From Paracoccaceae bacterium (GTDB taxonomy: Bacteria > Pseudomonadota > Alphaproteobacteria > Rhodobacterales > Rhodobacteraceae), in assembly GCA_004566265.1 (NCBI GenBank), contig SPLB01000029.1, positions 1 through 5,934 of the forward strand: 5,934 bases of DNA. Direction: 5' to 3'. Shown here piece by piece: positions 5,311-5,934 of the stretch. Numbering within the stretch: the stretch's first letter is position 1; the number at the start of each line of letters is the position of its first letter. The translations under genes were made by a program, and so were the position numbers. Below the pieces are notes generated by a model. It worked only from the letters and a program-made list of their open reading frames with translations, made no database searches and had not been told where the DNA came from.

Positions 5311-5934
5311 TAGGGCTGCCCTTCATTGAAATGCTGGGTCGCCAGACACAGCGTGTCGGCGTTGAGAGCGGTTTCTAGCGGGGGATCACTGGCCTTGCCA
5401 AGGGCGATCAGATCGAAAGTCTGGTTGTCTCTCGCAACAAGGGTCACGTCCGCCGCAGTGGGATGGGCGCAGCCCTTGGCGCAGCCGGCGATATGCAAGG
5501 TCTTGCCCGGTGGAACTTGAGCCGCCAGGCGGCGCGCAAGTGGCCGGGTTTGCGCATGCGCCTGCAGGCAACCCGGTTTTCCGGTGCACGCGCGTATCCT
5601 CAGGCGCGGATCCGTGGCGTCCAGGATCAGGCCGGGAAGGTCCGCGAGCTTGGCTTGGCTTTCGACCAAAAGCATCCGCCAAGGGGTCAGACGCACTGCG
5701 CCAAGATCGGCCAATGCCGCAAAAGTCTGTGCAGGAACCTGACCAAGTTCAAGGGCCACCAATTGGCCGGTGGCGGTCTGACGTGGAAACTGCTGTGGCG
5801 CGCTGGTTGCCCTAGTCGCCAGATGCATCTCCGGTGGATCGCGGCGCGCAATGAGACGGTGCATTCTTCCACGCCCGTCTGGCGCGCCGCCCTGCGCAAG
5901 GAACCATTTTGCCAAAGCAAGGGCCTCGCGGACC
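5310..5934 (-). CDS. cobG: Precorrin-3B synthase CobG, C-terminal part (5' end off window)
   Basis: Only about the last 207 residues are in the window. The frame stays open to the right edge, reading VREALALAKWF at the start, so the gene continues beyond 5934. A TTG at 5915 is merely an internal codon. CobG is an oxygen-using enzyme that hydroxylates precorrin-3A and forms its lactone, preparing the ring contraction done by CobJ. It belongs to the nitrite/sulphite reductase superfamily. Four cysteines in the classic C-x5-C ... C-x3-C arrangement (codons at about 5588, 5570, 5483 and 5471) match the iron-sulphur cluster ligands of that superfamily. A conserved RLTPWRMLLV stretch precedes them. 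Its presence marks the aerobic pathway. The stop overlaps the cobH start by one base. Confidence 0.92.
   Translation of the reverse strand, partial: VREALALAKWFLAQGGAPDGRGRMHRLIARRDPPEMHLATRATSAPQQFPRQTATGQLVALELGQVPAQTFAALADLGAVRLTPWRMLLVESQAKLADLPGLILDATDPRLRIRACTGKPGCLQAHAQTRPLARRLAAQVPPGKTLHIAGCAKGCAHPTAADVTLVARDNQTFDLIALGKASDPPLETALNADTLCLATQHFNEGQP

Noticed and set aside
5310..5915. cobG taken as a complete 201-residue gene starting at TTG 5915
   Set aside because: The same frame continues to the window edge with conserved-looking sequence, and CobG proteins are roughly twice this long. It is a 5'-truncated view, not a short gene.

Overview
The window is a compact stretch of an aerobic (oxygen-dependent) cobalamin biosynthesis cluster. 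The visible half of a CobG-type precorrin-3B synthase, next to CobI, CobH, CobJ, CobK, CobL and CobM-type proteins, marks the aerobic route. The base composition is GC-rich and the codon bias matches. Gene content and protein style fit an alphaproteobacterium, most likely Rhodobacterales (Roseobacter type). That placement is inferred from resemblance to remembered sequences, not from a search.

Layout from right to left, the main direction of transcription (minus strand): cobG (5' end cut off by the window edge), cobH, cobI and cobJ are packed with overlaps of 1-4 bases or a gap of 2. Next comes cobK, the only plus-strand gene, fitted between its neighbours with no spare bases. Its stop codon overlaps the stop of cobJ, and its start codon overlaps the start of cobL in a shared CATG. 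The minus-strand run then resumes with cobL, a small cobE-like gene and cobM, each pair sharing four bases (or 19 at the cobL/cobE junction if an upstream ATG is used). About 91 bases with no assignable gene follow cobM at the left edge.

Pathway: CobI turns precorrin-2 into precorrin-3A, CobG makes precorrin-3B, CobJ contracts the ring to precorrin-4, and CobM makes precorrin-5. CobK reduces precorrin-6A, CobL methylates twice and decarboxylates to precorrin-8, and CobH rearranges this to hydrogenobyrinate. The one missing step between precorrin-2 and hydrogenobyrinate is CobF (precorrin-5 to precorrin-6A), which must lie elsewhere or be replaced. The cobE-like protein is an accessory of uncertain function.

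I see no tRNA, rRNA, CRISPR array, insertion sequence, cobalamin riboswitch or convincing promoter. No intergenic space is long enough to hold one. I find no undescribed system here. The least ordinary feature is the flush inversion of cobK and what it implies for transcription.
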